Part shown: positions 9,284-18,181 of the stretch, one piece after another | How the letters are laid out: each line of letters starts with the position of its first letter | Numbering within the stretch: position 1 is the first letter of the stretch | Assembly: GCF_007748195.1 (NCBI RefSeq) | Contig: NZ_CP037920.1 | Location: 1,737,501-1,801,500 of the forward strand | Source of the DNA: Gimesia aquarii | GTDB lineage: Bacteria; Planctomycetota; Planctomycetia; Planctomycetales; Planctomycetaceae | Reading direction: 5' to 3' | DNA length: 64,000 nt | Program-made: the position numbers and the translations under genes | Notes under the pieces: model-generated | The model's database searches: none | Told to the model about the DNA's origin: nothing | The model's input: only the letters and a program-made list of their open reading frames with translations

Positions 9284-9829
9284 TTACTTCAACCCTTCGA
9301 CCGTTAATTTTTGTTTCACGCATCGAGCCAGGCTTCGACGAAGCCCTCCGAGTCGGTTGTAAAGTGTTTGTGCGGCGTTTCCGACCTGGACTGCGAATTC
9401 ATTAATAGTTGCTTCTTCAGAAGAAGCGCGGAGCACCAGTTCCTGATCATCGGGAGAGAGTTTCTTGATACATTCCTGAAGAAATTCGAAGCGACGACTC
9501 TGTGTCTTCAAGTGTGCTGTTCGCTCGCGTGCCATCATCTCAACCAGATCCTGGCTGAATTGCAGACGATCACGGTTTTCTTTTCGCCGAAAATTACATA
9601 CTGTAAAATAAGCAATGCCGCACGACCACGAAAAAAAATCGCGGTCCCGATCAAATTCATCAAATTTATTCCACAACGTAATGCTGACACGTTGGAGAAT
9701 ATCTTCCGCATCAGGTCGATGGGGAACAAGCGTAAGTATATACCCCAGAATTCGAGAGCGATCCTGTGTAAATAACGACTCGAATAATTCACTCGCGTCT
9801 TGACTCACTGTTTGCGGAACACTTGCCAT
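9284..9829 (-). CDS. ECF-type RNA polymerase sigma factor (Rhodopirellula/Verrucomicrobium family)
   Basis: This 181-residue protein has sigma region 2 at about 15-85 (RPDAEDILQRVSITLWNKFDEFDRDRDFFSWSCGIAYF) and sigma region 4 at about 115-175 (KLSPDDQELVLRASSEEATINEFA, then a helix-turn-helix with TLYNRLGGLRRSLARCV). This arrangement, with the FSWSCGIAYF segment, fits the sigma subfamily that is abundant in planctomycetes. It should direct core polymerase to promoters controlled by the FecR-like partner, whose gene begins on the next base. AAGGAT lies about 9 bases before the ATG. Targets may include the downstream DUF1559-lipoprotein unit, but that is inference. Confidence 0.9.
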   Translation of the reverse strand: MASVPQTVSQDASELFESLFTQDRSRILGYILTLVPHRPDAEDILQRVSITLWNKFDEFDRDRDFFSWSCGIAYFTVCNFRRKENRDRLQFSQDLVEMMARERTAHLKTQSRRFEFLQECIKKLSPDDQELVLRASSEEATINEFAVQVGNAAQTLYNRLGGLRRSLARCVKQKLTVEGLK

Positions 9830-10222
9830 GGATCTAGATCCTTATCGTGTTCAATACTGTTTTAAACTCAGGAAGAACACTGATTTGAAACGTTTTTATA
9901 CACTCTTTCTGACAAGGATCAGTTAAGTCAGTCAGAGTTAAAATGGGTTTCGATATAAATATATATTTCAATTCATGTTGAACTTGAATCTTCAGGTGGG
10001 GATTTTTGGCTCTGGCTCACGGGCTATTTTTGTATCATCCGTGAAAGATCATCGGGAATGTCTCAGGTGGTTTCACACGATTCCCCTTTGAGTATTGTCA
10101 CTCAAATTACCGCATATACTGCTTTTTTTTCATATTTTGTTGAAATGTTTCCGAATTGAGGAATCTGTGTATAACTCATTTAAAAACAGCAGTTTACGAC
10201 ATTGATATTTTGGTCGCATGTG
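9830..10222. other. Intergenic region upstream of the sigma factor
   Basis: This stretch between the start of the sigma gene and the hairpin behind the VOC gene has no coding frame I would support. It is AT-rich around 9950-9975 and 10110-10180, as expected for the promoter of the minus-strand sigma/FecR operon. I cannot define promoter boxes with confidence. Confidence 0.4.
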
Positions 10223-10255
10223 CAGTTTGAATGTGCGAGTTGGACATTCAAACTG
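10223..10255 (-). terminator. Perfect 12-bp hairpin downstream of the VOC gene
   Basis: Bases 10223-10234 and 10244-10255 form a perfect 12-bp stem with a 9-base loop. It lies about 55 bases beyond the stop of the minus-strand VOC gene and ends the DUF2975-XRE-VOC operon. There is no T-run on either side, so it may be a 3' processing or Rho-assisted structure rather than a classical intrinsic terminator. Confidence 0.45.
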
Positions 10256-10310
10256 TTGAGATCAGGCTTCACTTGTCCTGTTCCGTGGAATTTGCCCCGG
10301 AGCTTACTGG

Positions 10311-10721
10311 CTAGAAGATGGGCCAGATGCCGGGGGTGGCGAGTTCGACCACGTGATTATCGGGATCGCGGAAGTAGATGCTTTCCCCGCCGCGGGGCCA
10401 GTTGACTCGGCTTTCAATTTCGACGCCGGCGTCAATGAGACGTTGTTCCCAGTTTGGTAAATCATCTTTATCAATGGCGAAGGCAAAATGCACGGGACCA
10501 GCGCCATCGTGAGGGGGAATGATTCCCCCTTCCAGATGGGCTGCGGTATGACTGGCACCGCGTTTAAAGATCAGAAATACACTGCGGTCACCCGCATTCA
10601 AGGCACAAAACCGGCGATCTTCTGCCATCACTTCAAAATCGAATAACCGTTGATAAAAGTCGGCAGCGACTTGTAGATCATCGACATAAATTGCTGTTTC
10701 CAGAACGCCGTGTACTTTCAA
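10311..10721 (-). CDS. VOC family (glyoxalase/bleomycin-resistance-like) protein
   Basis: This 136-residue protein has the paired beta-alpha-beta-beta-beta VOC fold: VLETAIYVDDLQVAADFYQRLF at the start, GPVHFAFAI at the middle strand, and GESIYFRDPDNHVVELATPG at the end, where the Glu is a usual metal ligand. Members are metal-dependent lyases, isomerases, dioxygenases or binding proteins, so the substrate cannot be told. Translation starts at TTG 10721, supported by AGGAGC 7 bases upstream. It is the last gene of an operon with the XRE regulator (14-bp gap). A truncated copy of its 3' end lies at 5518-5640. Confidence 0.82.
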   Translation of the reverse strand: MKVHGVLETAIYVDDLQVAADFYQRLFDFEVMAEDRRFCALNAGDRSVFLIFKRGASHTAAHLEGGIIPPHDGAGPVHFAFAIDKDDLPNWEQRLIDAGVEIESRVNWPRGGESIYFRDPDNHVVELATPGIWPIF

Positions 10722-10735
10722 GCGATTGCTCCTGC

Positions 10736-10960
10736 TCAGGCCACCTTTCTTTGTTCACTCGTTTCGAATTGTAGTATATCACCTGGCTGGCAATTCAGGA
10801 ACTCACAAATTTTTTCCAGAGTACCAAAACGAATTCCCTTCACCTTTCCTGATTTCAGCAGAGAAAGATTTTGCTCGGTAATTCCCACATAACGTGCCAG
10901 ATCACGCGAAGTGACTTTGCGTTTGGCCAGCATGACATCCAAAGTAATGCAAATTTTCAT
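10736..10960 (-). CDS. XRE/Cro-type transcriptional regulator, YozG-like
   Basis: This 74-residue protein is essentially one helix-turn-helix domain: ITLDVMLAKRKVTSRDLARYVGITEQNLSLLKSGKVKGIRFGTLEKICEFLNCQPGDIL. This form of short Cro/C1 regulator is commonly encoded next to DUF2975 membrane proteins, as it is here. I chose ATG 10960, not the upstream frame start at 11005, because AAGGGC precedes it and the extra residues are not family-like. It probably represses its own operon. The DUF2975 gene precedes it by 79 bp and the VOC gene follows after 14 bp. Confidence 0.85.
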   Translation of the reverse strand: MKICITLDVMLAKRKVTSRDLARYVGITEQNLSLLKSGKVKGIRFGTLEKICEFLNCQPGDILQFETSEQRKVA

Positions 10961-11039
10961 GATGCCCTTAATGCTTGAGAAAAAAAGTGTTGTTGAGGAG
11001 ATCATACAATTGATCGCCTATGACTATCAATTGGCATCA

Positions 11040-11573
11040 CTAAACAATTTGCGCGTTTTCATCGGCGATCAGACTGGCCCGCTTGAGTAAATTGGCGAGG
11101 ATGAATAATAAGCCGCCAATGGCAACTAAAATGATCTGATTCGAACTGATATTAATGGCTAACATTTTCTGGCCGGCGGGTCTGTGTAATGTCAGAATCA
11201 CGCTTAATACGGCTCCGGTAATGGGTGAGATCAAGGCGGTTCCCATCAAGCCAAACGCAAATCGTTTGAGATCACGGCTGTTTTGCAGCGTTAGATAGTC
11301 TTCTGTACTACAGGCTGCTAAAAAGCGACGCAACGAGAAGAGGCCCCAGTAAGCGGGGGAAATCATAATCGCTGTTAACAGGACCAGAAACGTTTTTGTG
11401 GTCACGGGTAACGGATGCTGAATCACCGAGTCGGGAATCATTCCATTTCCGGCTACGAGTTGATCGGCATAAAACCAGACTCCCAGCAGCATTAAGGGAA
11501 CTACGTAGAGTGACAAAACGCTGAAATAGTAGAGCACCTGACAAATGGTACTGGTTCGATCTTTTGAAGTCAT
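11040..11573 (-). CDS. DUF2975 membrane protein
   Basis: This 177-residue protein has four predicted membrane segments: LYYFSVLSLYVVPLMLLGVWFY, TKTFLVLLTAIMISPAYWGLF, FGLMGTALISPITGAVLSVIL and ILVAIGGLLFILANLL. This layout, with the conserved ending (IADENAQIV), fits DUF2975. The family is usually co-transcribed with a YozG-like XRE regulator; its function is unknown. ATG 11573 is chosen because the AAAGGA on the minus strand is 8 bases upstream, whereas the TTG at 11591 has no site. It is the first gene of a three-gene operon. Confidence 0.82.
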   Translation of the reverse strand: MTSKDRTSTICQVLYYFSVLSLYVVPLMLLGVWFYADQLVAGNGMIPDSVIQHPLPVTTKTFLVLLTAIMISPAYWGLFSLRRFLAACSTEDYLTLQNSRDLKRFAFGLMGTALISPITGAVLSVILTLHRPAGQKMLAINISSNQIILVAIGGLLFILANLLKRASLIADENAQIV

Positions 11574-11694
11574 AATAGGATTCCTTTCCAAGGGGGTTTG
11601 TTGTAAGACGGCGAGTTTTTATCGTTTTACGATAAACTCTACAACCCCAATTCCAAGAAAATTTTTTGTGGGGACGGATCTGCTTCGCTGCAGA

Positions 11695-13140
11695 TTAAGT
11701 TCCTTTTGAGAGCCAGCCTCCCGGTTGTGGAGTTGCAGTCGACTGTGTGTCCTGGTACCAGTCTTTCAATTGTTTCAGCATTGCGGCTGCCTGTTCTGGT
11801 TCTTGCTTAACCCGATTTTTTTGTTCGCCTGGATCCAGGTCGAGCCGATAGAGTTCGATCTTTTCGTTTTCAAACGTCCCCGGTTTTGCTTTGGGATGCT
11901 GGACTACCAGTTTCCACGGACCATGACGCATCGCCTCGGATCGTCTCCCATTATTGGAAAGCGAAGCCCAGAACAGGGGGCGTTTGGCAACAGCCTGTTG
12001 TTTTAATAAGACCGGTGAGAGATCAACACCGTCCAAAGGACGCTCCTCTGGCATTTTCACTTTTGCCAATGAGAGCAGGGTGGGCATCACATCAATACTG
12101 ATGGCGGGTGTATTGGAAGACGTTCCCGCTTTGATTTTCCCCGGCCACCAGGCAATGGCTGGCACACGGTGTCCGCCTTCGTAGACCGATCCTTTACCCC
12201 CTCGCCATTGGGGGCTACCGCTGGGAAAGTCTCGTGCAGGACCGTTGTCAGAGAAGAATAAAACGAACGTGTTTTGGTCGAGTCTCAAGTCCACAAGCGT
12301 TTGGCGAATCTGCCCGACACCAACATCGATGGGAAGTGTCATGCCTTTGTACTTTTCAATTCGTTCTGCTTTGTTGGCTGGTTTCCAACGTTTCCATCCC
12401 TCTGCTTCGCTACGTCGGACAGGGTCGCCGGGGACTTGAACCGGATTGTGAATGGCTTCATGTGCGACATACAAACAGAAGGGTTGTTCTCGATTGTCCT
12501 TGATGAATTGAAGGGCATACCGATTAATCAAATGAGTCGAGTAACCAGTTTCGTGCGTTTCAGTTCGTCCGTGCCACCAGTCATGCTTGACATGATCGCC
12601 GACATGGCTGATGAAATCGATGTTCCCGCTATGGTAGCCGATGAAGGTATCAAAGCCATGATGATCCGGATGAAACTCGGACGTGTTATGAGGATACCCC
12701 TGGTGCCACTTGCCAATTAAACCTGTTCGGTAGCCGGCTTGTTTTAATTGTTCCGCAAATGTGTTCTCGATTTTGCGCAAGCCTTTGCGATGTTCAGGAT
12801 GATTGCTGACCGGATGAATGACGGCTTCAATTCCCGCCCGCTGTTGATAGCGACCCGTCAATAATCCCGCGCGTGTGGGTGAGCAAACGGTACCCGAAGA
12901 ATGGAAGTCGGTCAGCTTTAGTCCTTCGTTTGCCAGTCGATCAATTTCCGGGGTCTTGAAATAGGGATTTCCAAAACAACTCACGCCGGCATAGCCCATG
13001 TCATCCACCATGATCACGATTAAATTCGGGCGATCTCCGGGCTGTCGCTCTGCTGCTTCCAGCGATGACGACATGCCATGGTTTAAAACGATCGAAAACA
13101 GTACCAGAATCGTTGCAGGATTAAATATACGATCACACAT
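11695..13140 (-). CDS. Secreted sulfatase 1 (arylsulfatase type)
   Basis: After a signal peptide of about 29 residues, the alkaline-phosphatase-fold sulfatase domain begins at PNLIVIMVDDMGYAG, where the Asp pair binds calcium. The active-site signature CSPTRAGLLTGRYQQ has Cys86, which a formylglycine-generating enzyme converts to formylglycine. HGFDTFIGYHSG and FFSDNGPARDF are further family motifs. It hydrolyses sulfate esters, probably on algal or host polysaccharides; the exact substrate is unknown. The ATG has AGGA about 9 bases upstream. It is divergent from the zinc-ribbon gene. No maturase gene is present in the window. Confidence 0.93.
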   Translation of the reverse strand: MCDRIFNPATILVLFSIVLNHGMSSSLEAAERQPGDRPNLIVIMVDDMGYAGVSCFGNPYFKTPEIDRLANEGLKLTDFHSSGTVCSPTRAGLLTGRYQQRAGIEAVIHPVSNHPEHRKGLRKIENTFAEQLKQAGYRTGLIGKWHQGYPHNTSEFHPDHHGFDTFIGYHSGNIDFISHVGDHVKHDWWHGRTETHETGYSTHLINRYALQFIKDNREQPFCLYVAHEAIHNPVQVPGDPVRRSEAEGWKRWKPANKAERIEKYKGMTLPIDVGVGQIRQTLVDLRLDQNTFVLFFSDNGPARDFPSGSPQWRGGKGSVYEGGHRVPAIAWWPGKIKAGTSSNTPAISIDVMPTLLSLAKVKMPEERPLDGVDLSPVLLKQQAVAKRPLFWASLSNNGRRSEAMRHGPWKLVVQHPKAKPGTFENEKIELYRLDLDPGEQKNRVKQEPEQAAAMLKQLKDWYQDTQSTATPQPGGWLSKGT

Positions 13141-13177
13141 TGATGTTTTCCTGATTTGTTCATTAAAAAAGAAATCA

Positions 13178-13195
13178 CGATTCCCTCAGGAATCG
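13178..13195 (-). promoter_or_regulatory. Small hairpin in the leader of sulfatase 1, terminator-like
   Basis: A 7-bp perfect stem (13178-13184 with 13189-13195, 4-base loop) lies about 40 bases before the sulfatase start. On the plus strand it is followed by seven Ts. On the minus strand it is followed by a T-rich stretch with six Ts just before the ribosome binding site. It could attenuate sulfatase transcription or be a terminator of antisense transcripts. Confidence 0.3.
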
Positions 13196-13323
13196 TTTTT
13201 TTATGTTCTCTTAGGAAATTGAATTTTCTGCTTGCGATTATAGCTTAAGTACTGCATGATTTCGAATGAGTTCTGATATCTACGAAATCAAATCGATCAT
13301 AAAAAATGCTTAAGGCTTTGACG

Positions 13324-15537
13324 ATGATTAAATTCGAATGTGAAACATGTTTCCAGGAATATAAAGTACGCGATGACCGAGCCGGACAGGTACTGAAATG
13401 TAAGTCGTGCGGTTCCAAAATGCGTGTGCCTGCGGGAGATGACGATTTCGAAGACGATCTGTATGAAGACTTCGAAGAACCAGTTCGTCCTACACGTAAA
13501 AAGAAACCGACCGGCGCATCAAAAAAGAAAAGCTCGGGGAATTCGAATAATCCGATCACGATCATAGCAGGCGTGTGTGCGTTTGGGATTGCGTTCTTTG
13601 TTGCTTATACATTCGTAGGTGGCCTGTTTGGTGATAAAAATAATGAGGCTGCTCAGCATGAATTAGTCAACATAAGTCAAGAATTGAAACAATTAAGAGC
13701 AAAAATGAAGGAGTATTCAGAAGCGGTCAAGAAGGCAACTTCGAAAGAGGAAAGGCAGCCGATTCTGGACAAAATGAAAACAACTCTCGCACGAATTAAG
13801 GAGTTGAAAGCGAAACAGAAAGCGTCAATTGCTGCGATCGGCGAAACGCAGTCTCCTGACAAGGTCGCAAACAAAAGCAGTAGGCCTACCAGTCAAGAAT
13901 GGGTCTCACTGATTGATCCTCCTCGCACTGTTCCAAAATGGCCAGAGGTGTCACAGATATCAATCGATTTGGATCACAGTACTAATGATCGAATTCATCC
14001 GCACTCAGTCAGTCCTTATATGGGACAGTGGTACGATGTCAATCGTGCAACACATCTTGACGTCTGGAATCTGGTAACAGAAAAAAAAGTAAACGAGTTG
14101 TCAATTGATATTAAACGAAGTTCGATTTCTTACAAAGGAAAAGCCAAGTTAAGTGAAGATGGAAAATATCTCTTACTGGCATTTCAGAATTACAAAGAAC
14201 TTATCCCAAGACTGGAATGTTGGGATGTGATGAATGACAAGTTAAAAGCTGAGTGGGATGCTGGCCCTAAAGGTTCCACAATCGAAGAATATAACATTTG
14301 TAGTCCCACACGCGCTATTTCAAAAACGAATGAAAAGGTCGATGGAAAATATCACGCGTTTCTAAAACTTTGGGATCTTACTACAGGAAAATTGATAAAA
14401 GAAAGAGAGATTGAATCACTTCATCTCATTAATTCAAGTTATAAAATTAGTCCGGGTGGCAAATACCTGATTGCACACTCATACTCAGATTTATATGTAT
14501 ATGATTTGGGTTCACTCGACTTAATTTATGAGACTAAATTAAAGGATTTTCTGAACTCTGATGAAGACTATTACAATATTGCTGATCTCGATTTTTCTGC
14601 AGATGGTAAAGAACTAGGCTTGCTTGTGTCCGGTTCAAATTCGACGACAATCTGGATTGTCGAATTGAGTTCTGGAAAATCAAACAAAGGATTTCAAATT
14701 TCAGGAAGTTTGAGTCAAGCTTTGCGCGAACCTGGGTATGTGGGATCTGATTTTGTCTGGAATCCCGATGGTGCTGGATGGCTACTTTATGGGGCTTGGT
14801 ATGTGGATCGTCAACGAAGGCAATTAATCTGGACTCTTAAGCCCGTTCCTAATGTAACCATACGAGATGAAGTATTTCTGACACCACATTATTTGATCGC
14901 GTCGACTGCAACTGCACTTAAAGACGAAAATGGTCGCTACATTAAAAATCGAGAGCCGAGGCTCGTCGCCGTTCCGATTCCTGAGCAGAAAATTTCAGAC
15001 AGCCTCTCCGCTTATGAAAGTAAAAGTGATGCTATCTTGGGAGCGGGGCAGGAAATCAGCATTAATGTCAACATTGGTGAGTTAAAATTTGGTAATGCTG
15101 ATGAAGTAAAATCGATATTAACTGATGTGATACAAAAACGATTAGAAGCAGATGGTTTCAAAATTATGCCAGATCAGCCCCTAGTCTTCAAACTCGAATA
15201 TCAGGAACAAGAAGGGAACAAATTACAGCTTTCCAAACGAGGTGCGCCCACAGCCAAGAATCCTCTGGGGCGAATTGCTACCGGGAAATCGATTCAGTCA
15301 ACAGCAGCGGTTTTTAAGCTTTCCTGGATTGATCAGCCAGCAAAAAAAACTCTCTGGTCGAAACAAGCTCTGGTCAATCCCCGCTTTCTCATCTTAAGAG
15401 ATGCAACGGCGGAAGAAGCCCGTAAACAAATGTTTGAAGGCTTGCAAAACAGGTTGATGGCCGAAGCCATTCCCTATTTCATTCCTGAGAACAAAAAGCT
15501 TTCCATGCTCCCCGTTGAAATTAAATTGCCAGAGTGA
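13324..15537 (+). CDS. MJ0042-type zinc-ribbon membrane protein with coiled coil and propeller-like domain
   Basis: The protein begins with a zinc ribbon: IKFECETCFQEYKVRD, then LKCKSCGSKMRVP, giving two CxxC pairs. An acidic and then Lys-rich linker follows, a membrane helix at about 76-100 (TIIAGVCAFGIAFFVAYTFV), a coiled coil at about 108-170 and a large C-terminal region. WD40-like blades such as LDVWNLVTEKKVNEL, LKLWDLTTGKL and LYVYDLGSLDLIYE are visible there. Such proteins are frequent in planctomycetes; the role is unknown. The start is placed at ATG 13324, with AAGG 8 bases upstream, rather than at 13306. Confidence 0.75.
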   Translation: MIKFECETCFQEYKVRDDRAGQVLKCKSCGSKMRVPAGDDDFEDDLYEDFEEPVRPTRKKKPTGASKKKSSGNSNNPITIIAGVCAFGIAFFVAYTFVGGLFGDKNNEAAQHELVNISQELKQLRAKMKEYSEAVKKATSKEERQPILDKMKTTLARIKELKAKQKASIAAIGETQSPDKVANKSSRPTSQEWVSLIDPPRTVPKWPEVSQISIDLDHSTNDRIHPHSVSPYMGQWYDVNRATHLDVWNLVTEKKVNELSIDIKRSSISYKGKAKLSEDGKYLLLAFQNYKELIPRLECWDVMNDKLKAEWDAGPKGSTIEEYNICSPTRAISKTNEKVDGKYHAFLKLWDLTTGKLIKEREIESLHLINSSYKISPGGKYLIAHSYSDLYVYDLGSLDLIYETKLKDFLNSDEDYYNIADLDFSADGKELGLLVSGSNSTTIWIVELSSGKSNKGFQISGSLSQALREPGYVGSDFVWNPDGAGWLLYGAWYVDRQRRQLIWTLKPVPNVTIRDEVFLTPHYLIASTATALKDENGRYIKNREPRLVAVPIPEQKISDSLSAYESKSDAILGAGQEISINVNIGELKFGNADEVKSILTDVIQKRLEADGFKIMPDQPLVFKLEYQEQEGNKLQLSKRGAPTAKNPLGRIATGKSIQSTAAVFKLSWIDQPAKKTLWSKQALVNPRFLILRDATAEEARKQMFEGLQNRLMAEAIPYFIPENKKLSMLPVEIKLPE

Positions 15538-15689
15538 GACATCTGAGCGGGGAAAATTCAGCTCACACAGCATGGGGGATTCCCTGATTGACCCATGGTG
15601 TCGTTCCCTTACAATGATTGCGAATGATAACCTTGTTAGAATCTGAGACTTGGATTCTGCTGTCACCCGCCATTGTTAAGGACAATCTG

Positions 15690-16148
15690 ATGCGAAAGCT
15701 TTTATACCTGTTTCTTTGTGGTTCTCTTCTTCTCGGTTTAGGAGCCGATCCGCGCGATTCTCAACTTTTACATGCTGTAGATGATTCGAAGGATAAAAAT
15801 AAACTGCAATCGAAAGATGAAGAAGCCGAAGAACGACTCAACAAATTCATGCGTGAGAAACTGACTAGTTCTCAAGAGGTCTTGGAAGGACTGATGATCG
15901 AAGATTATGATCTGATGCAGAAGGGGGCAAAAAAGATGATCAAAATGAGTAACGCCACCGATTGGCAGGTGATCGAAGGCCCTATCTTTGCACAACAAAG
16001 TGATGAATTCCGCTCAGCGGCGCGCCAGGTGATCAAGTTTGCGAAGGAGAAAAACCTGGATGGAGCATCGCTTAGTTACCTGCATTTGACGATGACCTGT
16101 ATTTCATGTCATAAGAAAGTGAACAAAGTACTGATTTCCGAAAGATGA
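15690..16148 (+). CDS. Secreted cytochrome c'-like heme protein
   Basis: This 152-residue protein has a signal peptide (MRKLLYLFLCGSLLLGLGA), a helical, charged middle and a C-terminal heme motif CISCH at about 137-141. Placement of one CxxCH close to the C-terminus of a small helical protein is the cytochrome c' arrangement. The fifth heme ligand would be its His; the sixth site is not evident. It may bind small ligands or carry electrons in the periplasm. ATG 15690 is chosen over 15618 because AAGGA is 8 bases upstream and the signal then starts correctly. A strong terminator follows at 16210. Confidence 0.7.
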   Translation: MRKLLYLFLCGSLLLGLGADPRDSQLLHAVDDSKDKNKLQSKDEEAEERLNKFMREKLTSSQEVLEGLMIEDYDLMQKGAKKMIKMSNATDWQVIEGPIFAQQSDEFRSAARQVIKFAKEKNLDGASLSYLHLTMTCISCHKKVNKVLISER

Positions 16149-16209
16149 CCATTTCGAGTTGTTGAATCGTTTTCAGTCGAATGGCATTCACAAAATTGAA
16201 AAGAAAACA

Positions 16210-16250
16210 GGGGTAACGTGAACTGAGATCACGTTACCCCTTTTGTTTTG
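16210..16250. terminator. Bidirectional intrinsic terminator
   Basis: A perfect 12-bp stem (16210-16221 with 16229-16240, 7-base loop) is followed by TTTTGTTTTG on the plus strand and by a T-rich stretch on the minus strand. It separates the convergent cytochrome c'-like and phosphoesterase genes and can serve both. Confidence 0.85.
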
Positions 16251-16266
16251 CCGTCATTTTTCTGAA

Positions 16267-17886
16267 TTATTTTTCCGTCGAGGCAGTCTTCTGTGCCTGT
16301 TTGGCGGGAATCACGCGAATCACCCGGCCGCTTTGATGTTTATCTCCGTCCATTTCGACGGTACGAACTCGTAGCAGATGGGTTCCCGGTTTCACTCCTT
16401 CAGGTAACTTGGCATGCCAGAGGTGTGTTGATTTTTTGGGCTTAGGTAGATCACGCCATTTTTTGTCTTTGATGGCATTTTCTGTCTCAGACAATTTTTT
16501 GAAGCTGGGATCGATTTCCGCTTTGTGGTGCATTGGAATCCAGGTGCCACTATTTCCAATCAGCATTTCCACTTTTGATTTTTCAGATCCATTGAAGACA
16601 TTTACATAGATATCAGTATTAGCCAACTGATCTGTAGCAACCTCTTCGGGAGCCAAGATATTCATCTGATAGTCAGTTGGCCGACCTGCGGCGCGGAAAT
16701 CAACGTTATAATCTTTGCCGTCGAAACTGATAATGGAATAACCATTGGGAGCACCGTCGGCCATCATAGTGTGGGGAATTCCTCGCTCGTCAGGTGCACC
16801 AGACCACCAGCTACCACTGACGGTGACATTGATGACGTGATGATGTGGCTTGGGACCCCGCCAGCCATCCGCTTTGGTAATAAAGCGGTGCTCATGATGA
16901 TGCGTGTGCCCGGAAATGGACATGCAGAAGGGACGTTTTTCAATTAAACGATAAAGTTCCTGGCGATCTTTTACGTCCACCAGGGGAATGTGCATCATTA
17001 ACACAACGAGTTGATCTTCGGGAATCTGTTTCAAATCATTCTTGATAAACTCCATTTGTTCTTTACCAAAGCCGCCTTGATATTTTCCTTTCTTTCCTTT
17101 TTCAGAAACAATCCATTCAATATCATCGAGTACCAGAAAATGCACTTGTCCATAGTCGAACGAGTAGTAAGCGGGGCCAAAGGCGCGTTCAAATGTTTCA
17201 TCGCTCAATTTATCATTGGGCGCATCGTAGTTGATATCATGGTTGCCGATAACGTTGTACCAGGGAATTCCCAACAGAGCGATACCTCGTGCCTGGGATT
17301 CAAACAGGGAAAGGTCATCAAATAAAATATCACCCAGAGTCACACCAAATGACGCGTCGGTTCCTACCAACTCTTCCAACACGTCATGCGCGATATAATC
17401 AATTTCCTTCTGGTTCCGTGGCTGTGGATCTCCAAAGAACAGCGCCCGAAACTGAGCAGGTTCTTTTTGAGGGTAAAGCGGGAAGTCTACCGAAGCGGGA
17501 AGTGGGCCAGTAGGCTTCACACCCGCGTATTTCGATTTGGGTGATCCTTTTGGTTTATGAATATAATAAAACTCGGGTGTCAGGTTCTTACTGAGTGGAG
17601 TCCGCCAGCCTTGTGGCTTGATTACGAACAGAATCGTATCATCAGTGACAGGGAGTTGATATTGGCCATTTTCGTCAGTACACACGATATCGCGACCATT
17701 GGAAACGCGAACACAAGGTAAGACCTGTTCTCCCGCATCTCGTTTCCGATTGTGGTTAGCATCATAAAATACATAACCGGTTGCAGTCTGTTGTCCGTCC
17801 TTTTTTGTATCTGCCTGCCCACTCTCATGATGAGAAACGATAAAAAGTAAGCTCAAAAGCAATTTCAGCAATGGTCGTAGACGCAT
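16267..17886 (-). CDS. Secreted calcineurin-like metallophosphoesterase
   Basis: A signal peptide (1-25) is followed by an SdrB-like or metallophosphoesterase N-terminal domain at about 35-140, seen as TGYVFYDANHNRKRDAGE. The catalytic domain follows with metal-binding motifs FFGDPQPR (Asp153), LGDILFDD (185-191), NVIGNHD (212-217), MMHIPLVD and ISGHTHHHEH. A C-terminal beta domain completes the 539 residues, as in family proteins of Bacteroidetes and planctomycetes. It should hydrolyse phosphomonoesters or diesters at the cell surface with two metal ions. GGGAAG lies 5 bases before the ATG. It is transcribed toward the cytochrome c'-like gene and shares its terminator. Confidence 0.9.
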   Translation of the reverse strand: MRLRPLLKLLLSLLFIVSHHESGQADTKKDGQQTATGYVFYDANHNRKRDAGEQVLPCVRVSNGRDIVCTDENGQYQLPVTDDTILFVIKPQGWRTPLSKNLTPEFYYIHKPKGSPKSKYAGVKPTGPLPASVDFPLYPQKEPAQFRALFFGDPQPRNQKEIDYIAHDVLEELVGTDASFGVTLGDILFDDLSLFESQARGIALLGIPWYNVIGNHDINYDAPNDKLSDETFERAFGPAYYSFDYGQVHFLVLDDIEWIVSEKGKKGKYQGGFGKEQMEFIKNDLKQIPEDQLVVLMMHIPLVDVKDRQELYRLIEKRPFCMSISGHTHHHEHRFITKADGWRGPKPHHHVINVTVSGSWWSGAPDERGIPHTMMADGAPNGYSIISFDGKDYNVDFRAAGRPTDYQMNILAPEEVATDQLANTDIYVNVFNGSEKSKVEMLIGNSGTWIPMHHKAEIDPSFKKLSETENAIKDKKWRDLPKPKKSTHLWHAKLPEGVKPGTHLLRVRTVEMDGDKHQSGRVIRVIPAKQAQKTASTEK

Positions 17887-18011
17887 TTATCTTCCCTTGT
17901 TTGCAAGTTAGTAAACCAAATTAATCAACTTGAGTATTGTATGATCATGACGGCATCTGCAAAACCCAAACGCCTGTATTTGGTGTTGTGCGCTCTAGTA
18001 TACCTATGATT

Positions 18012-18140
18012 TCAGGGGTCTGTGTATTCTGGTGTGGGGGTGGTGTCACCGGTGACACCCTCTTCCTGCTCACTTGAGCAACCTGCCATTGAGATTGTCA
18101 TACAGAGAAGACAAGCCATTAATCGCAATACATTTTTCAT
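18012..18140 (-). CDS. Very small lipoprotein, partner of DUF1559 protein
   Basis: This 42-residue protein begins MKNVLRLMACLLCMTISMAG followed by the lipidated Cys (lipobox SMAGC). The mature part is only about 22 acidic and Thr/Pro-rich residues. GGAG 9 bases before the ATG supports the start at 18140 rather than 18197. It lies directly behind the DUF1559 gene, in the place where the other two DUF1559 genes have a larger lipoprotein. It could be a natural short lipoprotein or a shortened version; no remnant of the regulatory-like domain is seen downstream. Confidence 0.6.
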   Translation of the reverse strand: MKNVLRLMACLLCMTISMAGCSSEQEEGVTGDTTPTPEYTDP

Positions 18141-18181
18141 CAAAAGGATCTCCAGAAAGCTGGTAATATCAGAAATACCGA

